This document shows, piece by piece, positions 25,184 through 33,877 of a stretch of DNA of 64,000 nt. The translations under genes were made by a program, and so were the position numbers. The notes under the pieces are model-generated. The model ran no database searches, was not told the DNA's origin, and saw nothing but the letters and a program-made list of their open reading frames with translations. Location of the stretch: the NCBI GenBank assembly GCA_003153555.1, contig PLZS01000088.1, positions 1-64,000 on the forward strand. The letters run 5' to 3'. The stretch's first letter is position 1. The number at the start of each line of letters is the position of its first letter. Source of the DNA: Candidatus Melainabacteria bacterium (GTDB lineage: Bacteria; Cyanobacteriota; Vampirovibrionia; Obscuribacterales; Obscuribacteraceae).

Positions 25184-26845
25184 ATGAATAATCCTTTCGT
25201 CCTGTGGCTTTTCCCTCCGCTGCTCTTGTCGGTTTATTCACTGTGGTCACATGGTCATTCTAAGATGAGCTGGGCGTGGTGCTTTTGGCTGCAAGGCGTG
25301 ATCATCATCATCACATCTTTGCTTGGATTTTTTGTTGCGCCAGGTTGGCTATGGGCAACTCTAGCCTGGGGCGAAATCTTTTTGTTTTGGGCTTTTCCTC
25401 GAGTGCTTGTCGCTCGAATAGACTCGTCTATCACTGTGCTCAACGCTGATGCCGCGATGAGCGTAGCAAAACAACTTGAGTGGTTTTACTGGGGCCAGCC
25501 TGCAAAATTCTGGCGTGAAATGGTGCGCGCTGTCGCTTGCTTTATCAAGGCTGATGAAAAGGCGGGCAATGAAATTTTAGACACGTGGAAAGCGATGGTG
25601 CCAAAACCGCTGAAGGAGCAAATTGAGTCCTATCGTCTGACCGGTAATGTGATTCTTTGGAACTGGCAATATATCGTCGATCAATACGAAATTCAGAAAA
25701 AAACGCCTGGCGCAAAAATTTCTAGCGGTTTGCTGATCTCCGCAAGCAGGGCTTATGGAGAACTAGGTGACTTGGAATCCGCTGCAAGATGCCTTGAAGA
25801 ATCGAAACTAGAAGAATCACGATCGAGCGTTCGCGGAGTTGCCTTGTCGTTGATGCCGTATTTCTGTTTATCTGGAGACCGCAAACGCGTCGATGAGATC
25901 ATCTCGCTTATTGCCAATGGCAGTCAGGCTTTACCAGAGTATGCTCGCCAGTATTGGATGGGACGTTGCCTGGTCGCCTCCGGAGATGCCGCAGAGGCTC
26001 GAACTGTTTTCGCTCACGCACTTGAGTCGGCCAAAGCTAGCGCCACTAATTTTTCTGCATGGCAAAAAAGAATCGAAAATCAAGTCCAAACGATTGAGTC
26101 AACCATGCCCACACCAAACAAATGGACAGCGCAGAATGAGCGGGTTTGGCGCATCTTTCAACGCATAAGTTTCATTCAAGACATCATTGCTCCGAATCGG
26201 CATTCATATGTAGTAGCCGGTCTTTGCATCATTATTACGATCGCCTATTTGATTTCGGATTTCCATACATATTTACCAAGCGCTGAGAGTGAACGGCTAA
26301 GCCTGGACATTTTTCGCTTTGGCGTGCTTGACCCGAAGCTCGTTTTAGCCGGCGAATACTGGCGTCTCCTGACATGCTTGTTTCTGCACAAAAATTTGGC
26401 TCACTGTTTTGTTAATGTGTTAGGACTTTATTGGTTCGGTCGCATTGCTCAAAATATTTTTGGCACGCCGCGTTTTTTGGCGATCTATTTCTTAAGTGGA
26501 ATGCTCAGCGGAATTGCTCATACTCTTTTCGCGCCAGATACTTTAGCTGTTGGCGCATCTGGTGCGGTGATGGGCATCTTTGGAGCGGTGGCAGCGGGAA
26601 TATTTCGCATGAAAGACTACCTGCCTGACAAAGTCTGGCGTGTCGAACTGTACTGGCTGGCAGCACTGGCAATAGTGAGCATTATTTCCGATCAAATCAT
26701 TCCTCAAGTCGCGGTTTTTGCGCACATGGGTGGAATGGTGGCCGGACTCGTATTTGGTCTAATTGTTCGAGTTCCTAAGCCCGCCTATGCTTTAACAGGC
26801 ATTCAAGTTGACGAACCATTGGGAAAAGGTCTGCAAGCGAAGTGA
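25184..26845 (+). CDS. TPR-containing rhomboid intramembrane serine protease
   Basis: Two to three N-terminal membrane helices (residues about 5-75) precede a cytoplasmic helical TPR-like region (about 95-310). A rhomboid domain occupies about 340-545. The catalytic Ser459 lies in GASGAVMG and the partner His514 in AHMGG; the HKNLAHCFVN loop segment is also typical. All catalytic residues are intact. The insertion of a TPR region between membrane parts is unusual for bacterial rhomboids and suggests a bound partner that delivers substrate. ATG 25184 is used; TTG 25181 is adjacent. It follows nanE by 32 bp. Confidence 0.88.
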   Translation: MNNPFVLWLFPPLLLSVYSLWSHGHSKMSWAWCFWLQGVIIIITSLLGFFVAPGWLWATLAWGEIFLFWAFPRVLVARIDSSITVLNADAAMSVAKQLEWFYWGQPAKFWREMVRAVACFIKADEKAGNEILDTWKAMVPKPLKEQIESYRLTGNVILWNWQYIVDQYEIQKKTPGAKISSGLLISASRAYGELGDLESAARCLEESKLEESRSSVRGVALSLMPYFCLSGDRKRVDEIISLIANGSQALPEYARQYWMGRCLVASGDAAEARTVFAHALESAKASATNFSAWQKRIENQVQTIESTMPTPNKWTAQNERVWRIFQRISFIQDIIAPNRHSYVVAGLCIIITIAYLISDFHTYLPSAESERLSLDIFRFGVLDPKLVLAGEYWRLLTCLFLHKNLAHCFVNVLGLYWFGRIAQNIFGTPRFLAIYFLSGMLSGIAHTLFAPDTLAVGASGAVMGIFGAVAAGIFRMKDYLPDKVWRVELYWLAALAIVSIISDQIIPQVAVFAHMGGMVAGLVFGLIVRVPKPAYALTGIQVDEPLGKGLQAK

Positions 26846-26954
26846 AATGGTGCAGATATGTTACGGACCCGTGACCTGATGTTGAAACAAGTCAAAACAT
26901 TGGGCATCATGACCTATATAAATGTACAATCGAAAAGTTAGATTGTGAGCAGTT

Positions 26955-27512
26955 ATGCACGATTGTCCAACATGTCAGGTGCCTTTGCATGGTCACGAGG
27001 AAGTTTGTCCCTCATGCGGCACAAAACAGTACGTAAAACCTGAGTTTCGCAGATCCAATTTGCCTAAACCCCCAGGTGTAAATCCAATGCCGTTCATAGT
27101 TGTGCTAGTCGGACTTGTCCTCGTTATCTTCGTTTGCGCTCAGAATAGTTGGATCGGTCAGGTGTTCCACCGTGGACCTGTGGTTGAAGATCCAATGGAT
27201 AAGATGACAATTTTGGATGCTCGCAACGCCATTGAGACACAAATAAATCAAGGGCTGACCGCAGTTGGATCAACTGCTAAGTTCGCTTACAAAGTGGCCG
27301 GTGAGCCGTCCACTAAAGATGTTCAAAAGCCTTGTGAGTTGACAGTTGACACTGAACTCAAAGATCCGAAACAACACAAGTCAATTGTTGATCCGATCAA
27401 GCAGTATATGGAAAAAGCTCAAGTGCTTACTTTGACGATGAATGACTCAAAGTCTCACGCCACATGGACATATAACCTAGGACCTGCAGCGCAGGAGGCA
27501 CCCGCACAGTAA
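26955..27512 (+). CDS. Single zinc-ribbon membrane protein
   Basis: The N-terminus holds a zinc ribbon (CPTCQVPLHGHEEVCPSCG, residues 4-22), followed by a transmembrane helix (about 47-65, PFIVVLVGLVLVIFVCAQ) and an extracytoplasmic domain of about 115 residues that I do not recognise (LDARNAIETQINQGLTAVGSTAKFAYKVAG). The layout matches other zinc-ribbon/TM sensors in this window, such as that at 6061. ATG 26955 lacks a clear ribosome binding site. It converges on the TPR gene, with 21 bp between the stops. Confidence 0.7.
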   Translation: MHDCPTCQVPLHGHEEVCPSCGTKQYVKPEFRRSNLPKPPGVNPMPFIVVLVGLVLVIFVCAQNSWIGQVFHRGPVVEDPMDKMTILDARNAIETQINQGLTAVGSTAKFAYKVAGEPSTKDVQKPCELTVDTELKDPKQHKSIVDPIKQYMEKAQVLTLTMNDSKSHATWTYNLGPAAQEAPAQ

Positions 27513-27533
27513 CACTGTGCATGGTGCTTAGAA

Positions 27534-29267
27534 TTATTGAGCTGCTTGGCGATACTCTTTATCAAGCAAAGCGTTGCCTTTGCCAACTCGTGTGCGTGAA
27601 AGATTGGGTGCTTCCTTGTAGACGTCGTCGTATAGAAAGGATACGAACCCGACCATTCGGGCGTAAAATTTATCTCCTTCTGCACCGCCCAGCTTGTCTG
27701 CCTGCTGTGTAATAACACCAACCCACTCCGTGCCAGTTCCTCTCCAGCGGGGCTGAAGATAGTAAGTTTTGTTCAAGTAGATTGGCAAATAGTTTGGAAA
27801 GTCGCTTAGCCCGATCGAAATAATCTTTTCGTACATTGGTGTGTCTCGCTTCTGCCCGGCACCCAGAAAGTTTACTTGAGCAATTGAAAACCATTCAGGA
27901 GTAATAGGACCAGCATTTAATGCCTGATGCAACTGCTCACTGGCCAAATACAAACGGCGTTTGAATTCCAACCACTGTGCCGCATTAACGTCCTTGCCCC
28001 AACCAGATCCCCGCGCCTTCCAGGCATAGTTGTTGTAAAAGTCCGCTAGCACCATATGTGGTATCGGTGAACCAGGCGTAGCCTTCAGCCAATCATCAAG
28101 CAATGTTAGTCGGTCTTGCCAGGCCTTGTCTGGCGCCGCCTCTAAGTCCGATAAAGCTGAACGGAGGTTGTCAACCAGCTCGTAACCTGAGCGATTCTGT
28201 ATACGGGAAGTGGTTGCTTGATCGAATGCTTTGTTGAGTTCGCTGAATTTTTTTTCTCGGAGTAGTGTCAATGACTGTTTAACAATTGCTTTATCACCAT
28301 GGGCGATGGCAAGCGATGAATGTGGTGGTTTCGGTTTATTCTTCAAATCAGTCAGGATAGATTGGATCTCGAGTTTCCATAAGTCATCAAGGACTTCTCT
28401 GTGGTAATTCTCTTGCCCTTTGAGTTTAGCGAACGCGGCATTTGCTTGATCCAGATAATCCTTGGCCACTTTTGTTTGACCAATGTCGGCGTTTAGCCGA
28501 CCCAGTAATCCCAACAAATGTGCCACCCGAATAGGATCATTCAGTTCGCTTTTGGTCAGCGCCAATGTATCCTTTATTGATTGAACGTTAGGCTTGTAGC
28601 TGGGCTCCTGCAAGCAAATCTGATGTTCACAATAGCCTTTCATCATTTGACTATATGATTGATAGTCCGTGAGCTTTTTTTGCGCGCATAACAATGAACA
28701 CTTTTCGAAAAGGTCTCGCGCTTCACCGTATTCCTTATGTTTCATCAAAGCGTCGCCGTAATCGAACATCAGGCTCGCTCGGCTCTGCATCGGAGCGTTC
28801 TCCTTGGCGGCGCTGTCAAGCGCCTTCTCGATATCAATTTTTGCAGAATACCAGTTAGGGTTTTTGATGGCTTTCCGGAAAGCAACTACTTCCGGAGGAG
28901 CGAAATAGACATTTTGCACATACGGCCAGAGAAAATTAATAAACATCCCTAAAAATGCTGCAAATAGCATCCCCACTGCCGCTATAACCAAACGCTTCTG
29001 TTCGTTCTTGCCCGATTGCTTTGGTGATTGTTTTTCCCATTGATCTTGAGATGGTCTTCGTTTAGCGAAGCGGGGAAGAAGCGTTACCGTTGCTACCGGT
29101 TCTACTGGTTCTACGAAACGGCGGTCCACAGTTAGCGGTTGTTTGTTTTCCGATTCTGGAGTGCTGGGATTCACCTTGTCGTTGTCGATTTGCTTATCAT
29201 CAGTGTCGTCCTCAGACACGACAAACTCCTGTGACAATTTCAGATCGACTGGTTTTTCTTGATCCAT
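27534..29267 (-). CDS. Membrane-anchored TPR-like protein of unknown function
   Basis: Acidic N-terminus of about 90 residues (DDTDDKQIDNDK), one transmembrane helix at about 93-112 (RLVIAAVGMLFAAFLGMFINFLW), then more than 400 residues of helical TPR-like repeats (DYGDALMKHKEYGEARDLFEKC, LGLLGRLNADIGQTKVAKDYLDQA). It probably faces the periplasm and scaffolds proteins. No enzyme motif is visible. ATG 29267 has no obvious ribosome binding site. It lies on the same strand as the HExxH protein 100 bp upstream. Confidence 0.65.
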   Translation of the reverse strand: MDQEKPVDLKLSQEFVVSEDDTDDKQIDNDKVNPSTPESENKQPLTVDRRFVEPVEPVATVTLLPRFAKRRPSQDQWEKQSPKQSGKNEQKRLVIAAVGMLFAAFLGMFINFLWPYVQNVYFAPPEVVAFRKAIKNPNWYSAKIDIEKALDSAAKENAPMQSRASLMFDYGDALMKHKEYGEARDLFEKCSLLCAQKKLTDYQSYSQMMKGYCEHQICLQEPSYKPNVQSIKDTLALTKSELNDPIRVAHLLGLLGRLNADIGQTKVAKDYLDQANAAFAKLKGQENYHREVLDDLWKLEIQSILTDLKNKPKPPHSSLAIAHGDKAIVKQSLTLLREKKFSELNKAFDQATTSRIQNRSGYELVDNLRSALSDLEAAPDKAWQDRLTLLDDWLKATPGSPIPHMVLADFYNNYAWKARGSGWGKDVNAAQWLEFKRRLYLASEQLHQALNAGPITPEWFSIAQVNFLGAGQKRDTPMYEKIISIGLSDFPNYLPIYLNKTYYLQPRWRGTGTEWVGVITQQADKLGGAEGDKFYARMVGFVSFLYDDVYKEAPNLSRTRVGKGNALLDKEYRQAAQ

Positions 29268-29369
29268 ATAATTATTCCGCTACACAATTGATAGTGCGAT
29301 TAGTAACGCAGTCGGTGGTTAGATGCAAGGCATGATTCGATTATTCCACTGCCAGGTTCTAATCAATCC

Positions 29370-31331
29370 TCACTTAGACAGCTTCGCGATCATTCCGGCT
29401 ATCGATATTGGTGTCGCCGATGGTGCCGACTCGGCAACCGAAAGTCCTAAGGCCCGCGAGCGAATATTAGTTAGGAAGCCTGTAGACCAAGCTGGAAGCT
29501 CAATTGGAGTGCCTACATAATTTGTGTGCATCTGCCAGGCTACTTTGCGTGCGTTTATTAGTCTGGATACTAACAAATCACTCAATTCTTTGTTGATTTC
29601 AGTTTCATGCCAGGCATTAGTATTGATATTTCCAGCCTTTGCCTGCTCAGCGTAATACTCAACATTTTTTGGAAGTGGGCTGAGCATGCGGCGTGTCATT
29701 GACTCTTCATCCCCCAGTCTCTGCAATAAATTGAGAGTTGCCCCGGGCTCATTTAACTTCTTCAATTCGCCATCTATGCGGATTTGAGTGCCGATGGGAT
29801 TTCCGGTTATTGGTTCATCTGCGACAAGCCCTCGCAAGAAACTTAGCCGATAATCATGATGAACAAATTCGTGCACACTTGTTTCGGCAGTTGCTGAAGA
29901 GAGCCCGGTTCTTAAAATACGATCGTTGAGACTAACGATTCGACCAGCGCTCTGGTACGTGCCATCAGCCTCATTGCTCATTACCTTTACTGATCCTAGT
30001 TTTGGCAGACCGGCTTCCTGAGCAATCTCGTTTAAGGTCTTGTTCAATGCAGGTTCTACATTTGTCTCGATAGCATGCGTACGAACTAAATCACCATAAG
30101 TTTTTTCGGCAGCGCCAATTTCTTCAATCATTGGACCTAAAGCCGGATGAGTTTGCTGCAGGTCCACATTCCTGACGATTTTGCTGAGCGGCATTTCGTT
30201 CAGTGATGAATCCGCAGCAACATAATTTAGAAGCCGCTCTGAGGCTGTTGACCAGCTCTCGTAAGCATTTGTTCGGGCGGCTACTCTCGCGGGTGAAGCG
30301 TATGCTTTCAACTCAGGAATATCTAACCGACTGATGAAGGCATCAATGTTTGCATCACTTGAAAGTTTGGTGGCAGAAGCAATTTTGCGAATCTCGCTCA
30401 AAACCTGTGGACGTTGCTCAATTGGCCAATCATTGAGAGCCAGATGCTGACGCTCCAGGGTCGGTTTGGTGACTATTTCAGCCTTATAAGCTTCATAATT
30501 TTGGGGGCGCAGATTTGGTCGATTTTCAGCTAACCAGGTAAGCATCGGCGAACGCATAGGTGAGGCGTCGTTGACGTTGTTTCGGATGAATTCTTCCGAA
30601 GTCGGGGCATTTGTTCGGAAGATGTTGTTGTCGGCTGGCGTCAGTCTGACCTGGGCTTTGTTCAGTGTAGCGTCGGCTATTCCAAACACCGCTCCAAACG
30701 CCGCATACTGGCCTGTCCTGGACAGCAAAGTGTTTAAATCTGCCCCGGGCTTTCCATGCAAGAATGCCTCAAGTTCAGCATTAGCCACTCCACCAGCCGC
30801 TCCAGAAAACGCATGCAGAGAGATGCTCTCGGCAATTCCTCGCCGTCCCGCACGGCGAACAAAATCGTTTTCGCCTAAAAATTGCGACGTCCCGCCCATA
30901 GCGGCGAAAGTGCCGGCGGCGATGGCTGCGCTTCTTGTTTTAGCCCAGAGGAAATTCGGCTCATTGTCGGCGACCGGATGAAGCACATCTACTGCCGTAC
31001 CACTCAACACGGTCTCCCAAAGCTTGATTGGCGCCGCAGCATTGACCATCCCCGCTCTAGTCAAGCCTGAGCGCAGTCCCTTCGAAGCGAGTACGAACTG
31101 ACCAACGGTTGCTACCGTGTCACCAGCGAACGTCCAATTGTTGCTTTCCTTCGGCGCCGAAATAAGCTCCAAAGGGTGCAGATTTTGGTTCGTCACCTTA
31201 TTGAATATTTGGGTGACGCCATCAATTGGCGTTTGCACAAACGTGTGCGCGGTGGCCTGAACAAAATCGCTTGGACCGTCTAGGATCCGGCGTTCGGAGG
31301 CAGTATTGGGACTTTTGTCCTGGGGAGGCAT
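29370..31331 (-). CDS. Large protein with HExxH motif, possible metallopeptidase-like toxin or effector
   Basis: A 653-residue protein of unknown family. There is no standard signal peptide. Residues 65-225 are Ala/Gly-rich and hydrophobic (AIAAGTFAAMGGTSQF, GQYAAFGAVFGIAD), like membrane-inserting segments. A helical middle leads to a C-terminal zincin-like core with ETSVHEFVHHDYRL, whose HEFVH (487-491) fits HExxH. It sits near other exported genes. ATG 31331 has no ribosome binding site. Activity is unproven, and a third zinc ligand is not obvious. Confidence 0.6.
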   Translation of the reverse strand: MPPQDKSPNTASERRILDGPSDFVQATAHTFVQTPIDGVTQIFNKVTNQNLHPLELISAPKESNNWTFAGDTVATVGQFVLASKGLRSGLTRAGMVNAAAPIKLWETVLSGTAVDVLHPVADNEPNFLWAKTRSAAIAAGTFAAMGGTSQFLGENDFVRRAGRRGIAESISLHAFSGAAGGVANAELEAFLHGKPGADLNTLLSRTGQYAAFGAVFGIADATLNKAQVRLTPADNNIFRTNAPTSEEFIRNNVNDASPMRSPMLTWLAENRPNLRPQNYEAYKAEIVTKPTLERQHLALNDWPIEQRPQVLSEIRKIASATKLSSDANIDAFISRLDIPELKAYASPARVAARTNAYESWSTASERLLNYVAADSSLNEMPLSKIVRNVDLQQTHPALGPMIEEIGAAEKTYGDLVRTHAIETNVEPALNKTLNEIAQEAGLPKLGSVKVMSNEADGTYQSAGRIVSLNDRILRTGLSSATAETSVHEFVHHDYRLSFLRGLVADEPITGNPIGTQIRIDGELKKLNEPGATLNLLQRLGDEESMTRRMLSPLPKNVEYYAEQAKAGNINTNAWHETEINKELSDLLVSRLINARKVAWQMHTNYVGTPIELPAWSTGFLTNIRSRALGLSVAESAPSATPISIAGMIAKLSK

Positions 31332-31442
31332 GGGGAACTGACAATCGCTGAAGGAACCGCTAGTATAGGCGCGGCGCCCGCTGTTGTCAGTGGTGGAATC
31401 CCCATAGTGCTATGCTGGCTCGTGGGGTGTAGCGGAGGGGTC

Positions 31443-31994
31443 ATGGGGTTCAAATCAGTTAGTTCGAGTTTTATGCTTGCCATGGAGCTATTCAGTCTTG
31501 TGGCAGTCCACGTCAAAGCGCAGCCGGCCAATCCGGCAAACCGAGAATACGGGCGAACGACCTTGATTAGAAAAACCAATGTTGCTAACCCTGCCAATTC
31601 AACGCCCTCGAACTCAACTCCCTCAAATACATCGCCTGTACGTGAGTACGGCTCTCAATCGTTGATTAAGGCTAGTGCAAATTCAAAAGATTCTGATTAC
31701 CAAACCTACGTTGATGGTTTGGAAAAGAAAATATCAAACGTGCAGGGTCCAAAGAAGTTTCTTGGCCAGGTAATTGTCAATTTTACTATCAACAAAAATG
31801 GCACCATCAGCAATGCTAGGGTGGCTAGATCTTCCAATATGCCACAGATAGATACAGCCGCTCTGGCTGCGGCACAAACTGCAGGTCCGTTCGGAGTGAT
31901 GCCTAAATCTCGAACTAAACCAATCATTGTAGAGATTACATTTGATGGCACCTCATCTAGTACCACCACGCATGCGCTCGTAAAAAATCCATAG
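31443..31994 (+). CDS. Exported protein with TonB-type C-terminal domain
   Basis: A short signal-like N-terminus (FMLAMELFSLVAVHVKA) is followed by a Pro/Asn/Ser-rich linker with two copies of REYG..(S/T)LI, then a TonB-C-like domain (about 95-175: QVIVNFTINKNGTISNARVARSSNMPQIDTAALAAA). There is no long proline arm spanning the periplasm, so it is probably a stand-alone envelope protein rather than a classical TonB. ATG 31443 follows GGAGG at 31434-31438. It is divergent from the HExxH gene by about 110 bp. Confidence 0.72.
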   Translation: MGFKSVSSSFMLAMELFSLVAVHVKAQPANPANREYGRTTLIRKTNVANPANSTPSNSTPSNTSPVREYGSQSLIKASANSKDSDYQTYVDGLEKKISNVQGPKKFLGQVIVNFTINKNGTISNARVARSSNMPQIDTAALAAAQTAGPFGVMPKSRTKPIIVEITFDGTSSSTTTHALVKNP

Positions 31995-32087
31995 TATACG
32001 GAACAGCCCACATAGCTCATTGTACCAACTAGCCTATAGTTGACAGATATTCTATGCATCGGCAAAGGCTATTGCTTCTGAGAAGAA

Positions 32088-32948
32088 TTAAAAATGTTGA
32101 CGTTTCATCTCAAGATCGGCAAATTCATCGGCGTATTTTTGTAATTTTCTTGCTATGTGCTCTGGGATGTTAACAGCAGCTTTTGTAAATGCCCCTAAGG
32201 CATTTGCCTGTGTGTTGCCCGCGGACACCGACTGCGTATGCGTATGTGTGAGCATGTTACAAAGCAAGCAGGCAACCAAATAGGAACCGTTAGGACCGGG
32301 ATGGTGCCCATCAGCATCGTACAGTGCAATCTCAGGCTCTTTCTGCGTTACCTCAAGCATCAAATCGCCAGCCGGTATAACCAATGCGTTTAACTTCAGA
32401 CCAATGTCTCGATAGACCTTGCTTATTACAACTTGATCCTCTGGTCTATTCAAATCGCACCAAGTCATCAATAGAACGGTGCGAGCGTGATATGAGCGAA
32501 TCCATTTGTCGAACCACACGCACCACTCGTCCATAACTTGGGAAGACGATTCCTGTAAAGGCATATTGCTTTGATCTTGTAATACGACTAAATCCCATGG
32601 TCCGCCTCTCATTAGCGCGTTCTTGGTGGTGTTGTCTGCGGCATGTTGCCATAGTGCGTAGTCACCTTCGGCAGCAGTGACAATATGTAGTTTTTTGCCT
32701 GGCTGTCGATCTTTAACAATGCCCTCGAAGATAGCAGGCAGATCATTTGCGTATGTAAAACTGTTGCCAATAAAGAGCACACGCAATGGTGTATCGGAAG
32801 AATTTGCGGATGCTATTAACCCGCTGCGCCAGTTGCCGTTAAACAGCCATCCAGTAGTCACCAACACCAATAGGATGAAGAAGTAAAAAGGCTTCGTCCA
32901 AAGCGTCGCACTGGCTTTAATTTCAGTAGTGTGGTCGGGCATTTTCAT
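32088..32948 (-). CDS. Membrane-anchored SGNH/GDSL hydrolase
   Basis: Esterase or lipase-like hydrolase. One N-terminal helix (residues about 19-36) anchors it, followed by the SGNH fold: block I VLFIGNSFTYAND with nucleophile Ser63, and block V DGHHPGPNG with Asp213 and His216. The catalytic residues fit. It is probably extracytoplasmic, acting on acyl or acetyl esters of envelope sugars; the substrate is unknown. ATG 32948 is in MKMPDHT, and no ribosome binding site is visible. It converges with the TonB-like gene. Confidence 0.83.
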   Translation of the reverse strand: MKMPDHTTEIKASATLWTKPFYFFILLVLVTTGWLFNGNWRSGLIASANSSDTPLRVLFIGNSFTYANDLPAIFEGIVKDRQPGKKLHIVTAAEGDYALWQHAADNTTKNALMRGGPWDLVVLQDQSNMPLQESSSQVMDEWCVWFDKWIRSYHARTVLLMTWCDLNRPEDQVVISKVYRDIGLKLNALVIPAGDLMLEVTQKEPEIALYDADGHHPGPNGSYLVACLLCNMLTHTHTQSVSAGNTQANALGAFTKAAVNIPEHIARKLQKYADEFADLEMKRQHF

Positions 32949-33162
32949 TCATATCGCTCGCAAGAACATGATAGCACTACACGCGCCACCACTTGCAATA
33001 CCAAACCTAGGTGTTAAAATTGCAATGCGCACTCAAACAAGAGCCCAATATTTCAACGTGATAAAACACAGTCTCAAAGTGCCAGCGCTTGACTCTAAAA
33101 TCGGCGAAGATCGAGCACACTTCCCAAGACAACGCCGTTGGTGCCGATGAGCGAGAATCACC

Positions 33163-33861
33163 ATGGACAATGATGACGTTCGACCGCAGGGCGATCTGTC
33201 GTATGACCTGGCTTGGGGCGTCAAGTCGAAAGGTGAACACCGCTGGCCAGCATCAGTAGCTATTTTGGTGGCGATGGCACTATATTTAGTTCTGCCTGAC
33301 CGCTACACCATCGGTCCACCCTGGGTGATGCCGCTTCTCGAGCTGTCCATACTGGTTCCACTTTCTATAACCGTGCCACGTCGAGTTGCGCACGAGGGGC
33401 GTCCACAACAGATTCTAGCTATAGCTATGATAGCCATTGTCAACGTGGCCAATCTTGCTTCGCTTGTGTTGCTTGTTACTATGCTTCTCTACCACGGCAA
33501 GCTGGTGACAGGACCAGAACTGATTTACTCTTCCTTAGGCATCTGGATCACAAATGTACTCGTCTTTGCGCTCTGGTATTGGGAGATCGACCGAGGCGGA
33601 CCCGATCGAAGGGCGCGGGAAAATCGCTCGGCACCTGATTTTTTGTTTCCGCAAATGTCAACACCTGGCTGCTCTCGACTAGATTGGGCGCCAATATTCA
33701 TTGACTATCTGTACGTGGCATTTACAAATGCCACCGCGTTCAGCCCCACTGACGTAATGCCGCTCACACCTTTAGCTAAAATGCTGATGTTGGTGCAGTC
33801 TGCCATTTCCTTGTTAACGATCACCCTGGTAGCAGCGCGGGCCGTTAACATTCTGAGCTGA
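33163..33861 (+). CDS. DUF1345-like multi-pass membrane protein
   Basis: About 232 residues with five or six hydrophobic segments. The C-terminal part (YLYVAFTNATAFSPTDVM, then an alkyl helix ending LVAARAVNIL) resembles the DUF1345 family and has the pore-loop/helix rhythm of two-TM cation channels, but the selectivity filter TVGYGD is replaced by ATAFSPTD. A potassium channel function is therefore not supported. ATG 33163 is the working start. It stands alone between convergent and divergent neighbours. Confidence 0.72.
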   Translation: MDNDDVRPQGDLSYDLAWGVKSKGEHRWPASVAILVAMALYLVLPDRYTIGPPWVMPLLELSILVPLSITVPRRVAHEGRPQQILAIAMIAIVNVANLASLVLLVTMLLYHGKLVTGPELIYSSLGIWITNVLVFALWYWEIDRGGPDRRARENRSAPDFLFPQMSTPGCSRLDWAPIFIDYLYVAFTNATAFSPTDVMPLTPLAKMLMLVQSAISLLTITLVAARAVNILS

Positions 33862-33877
33862 GTCTTAAATACGGCTT

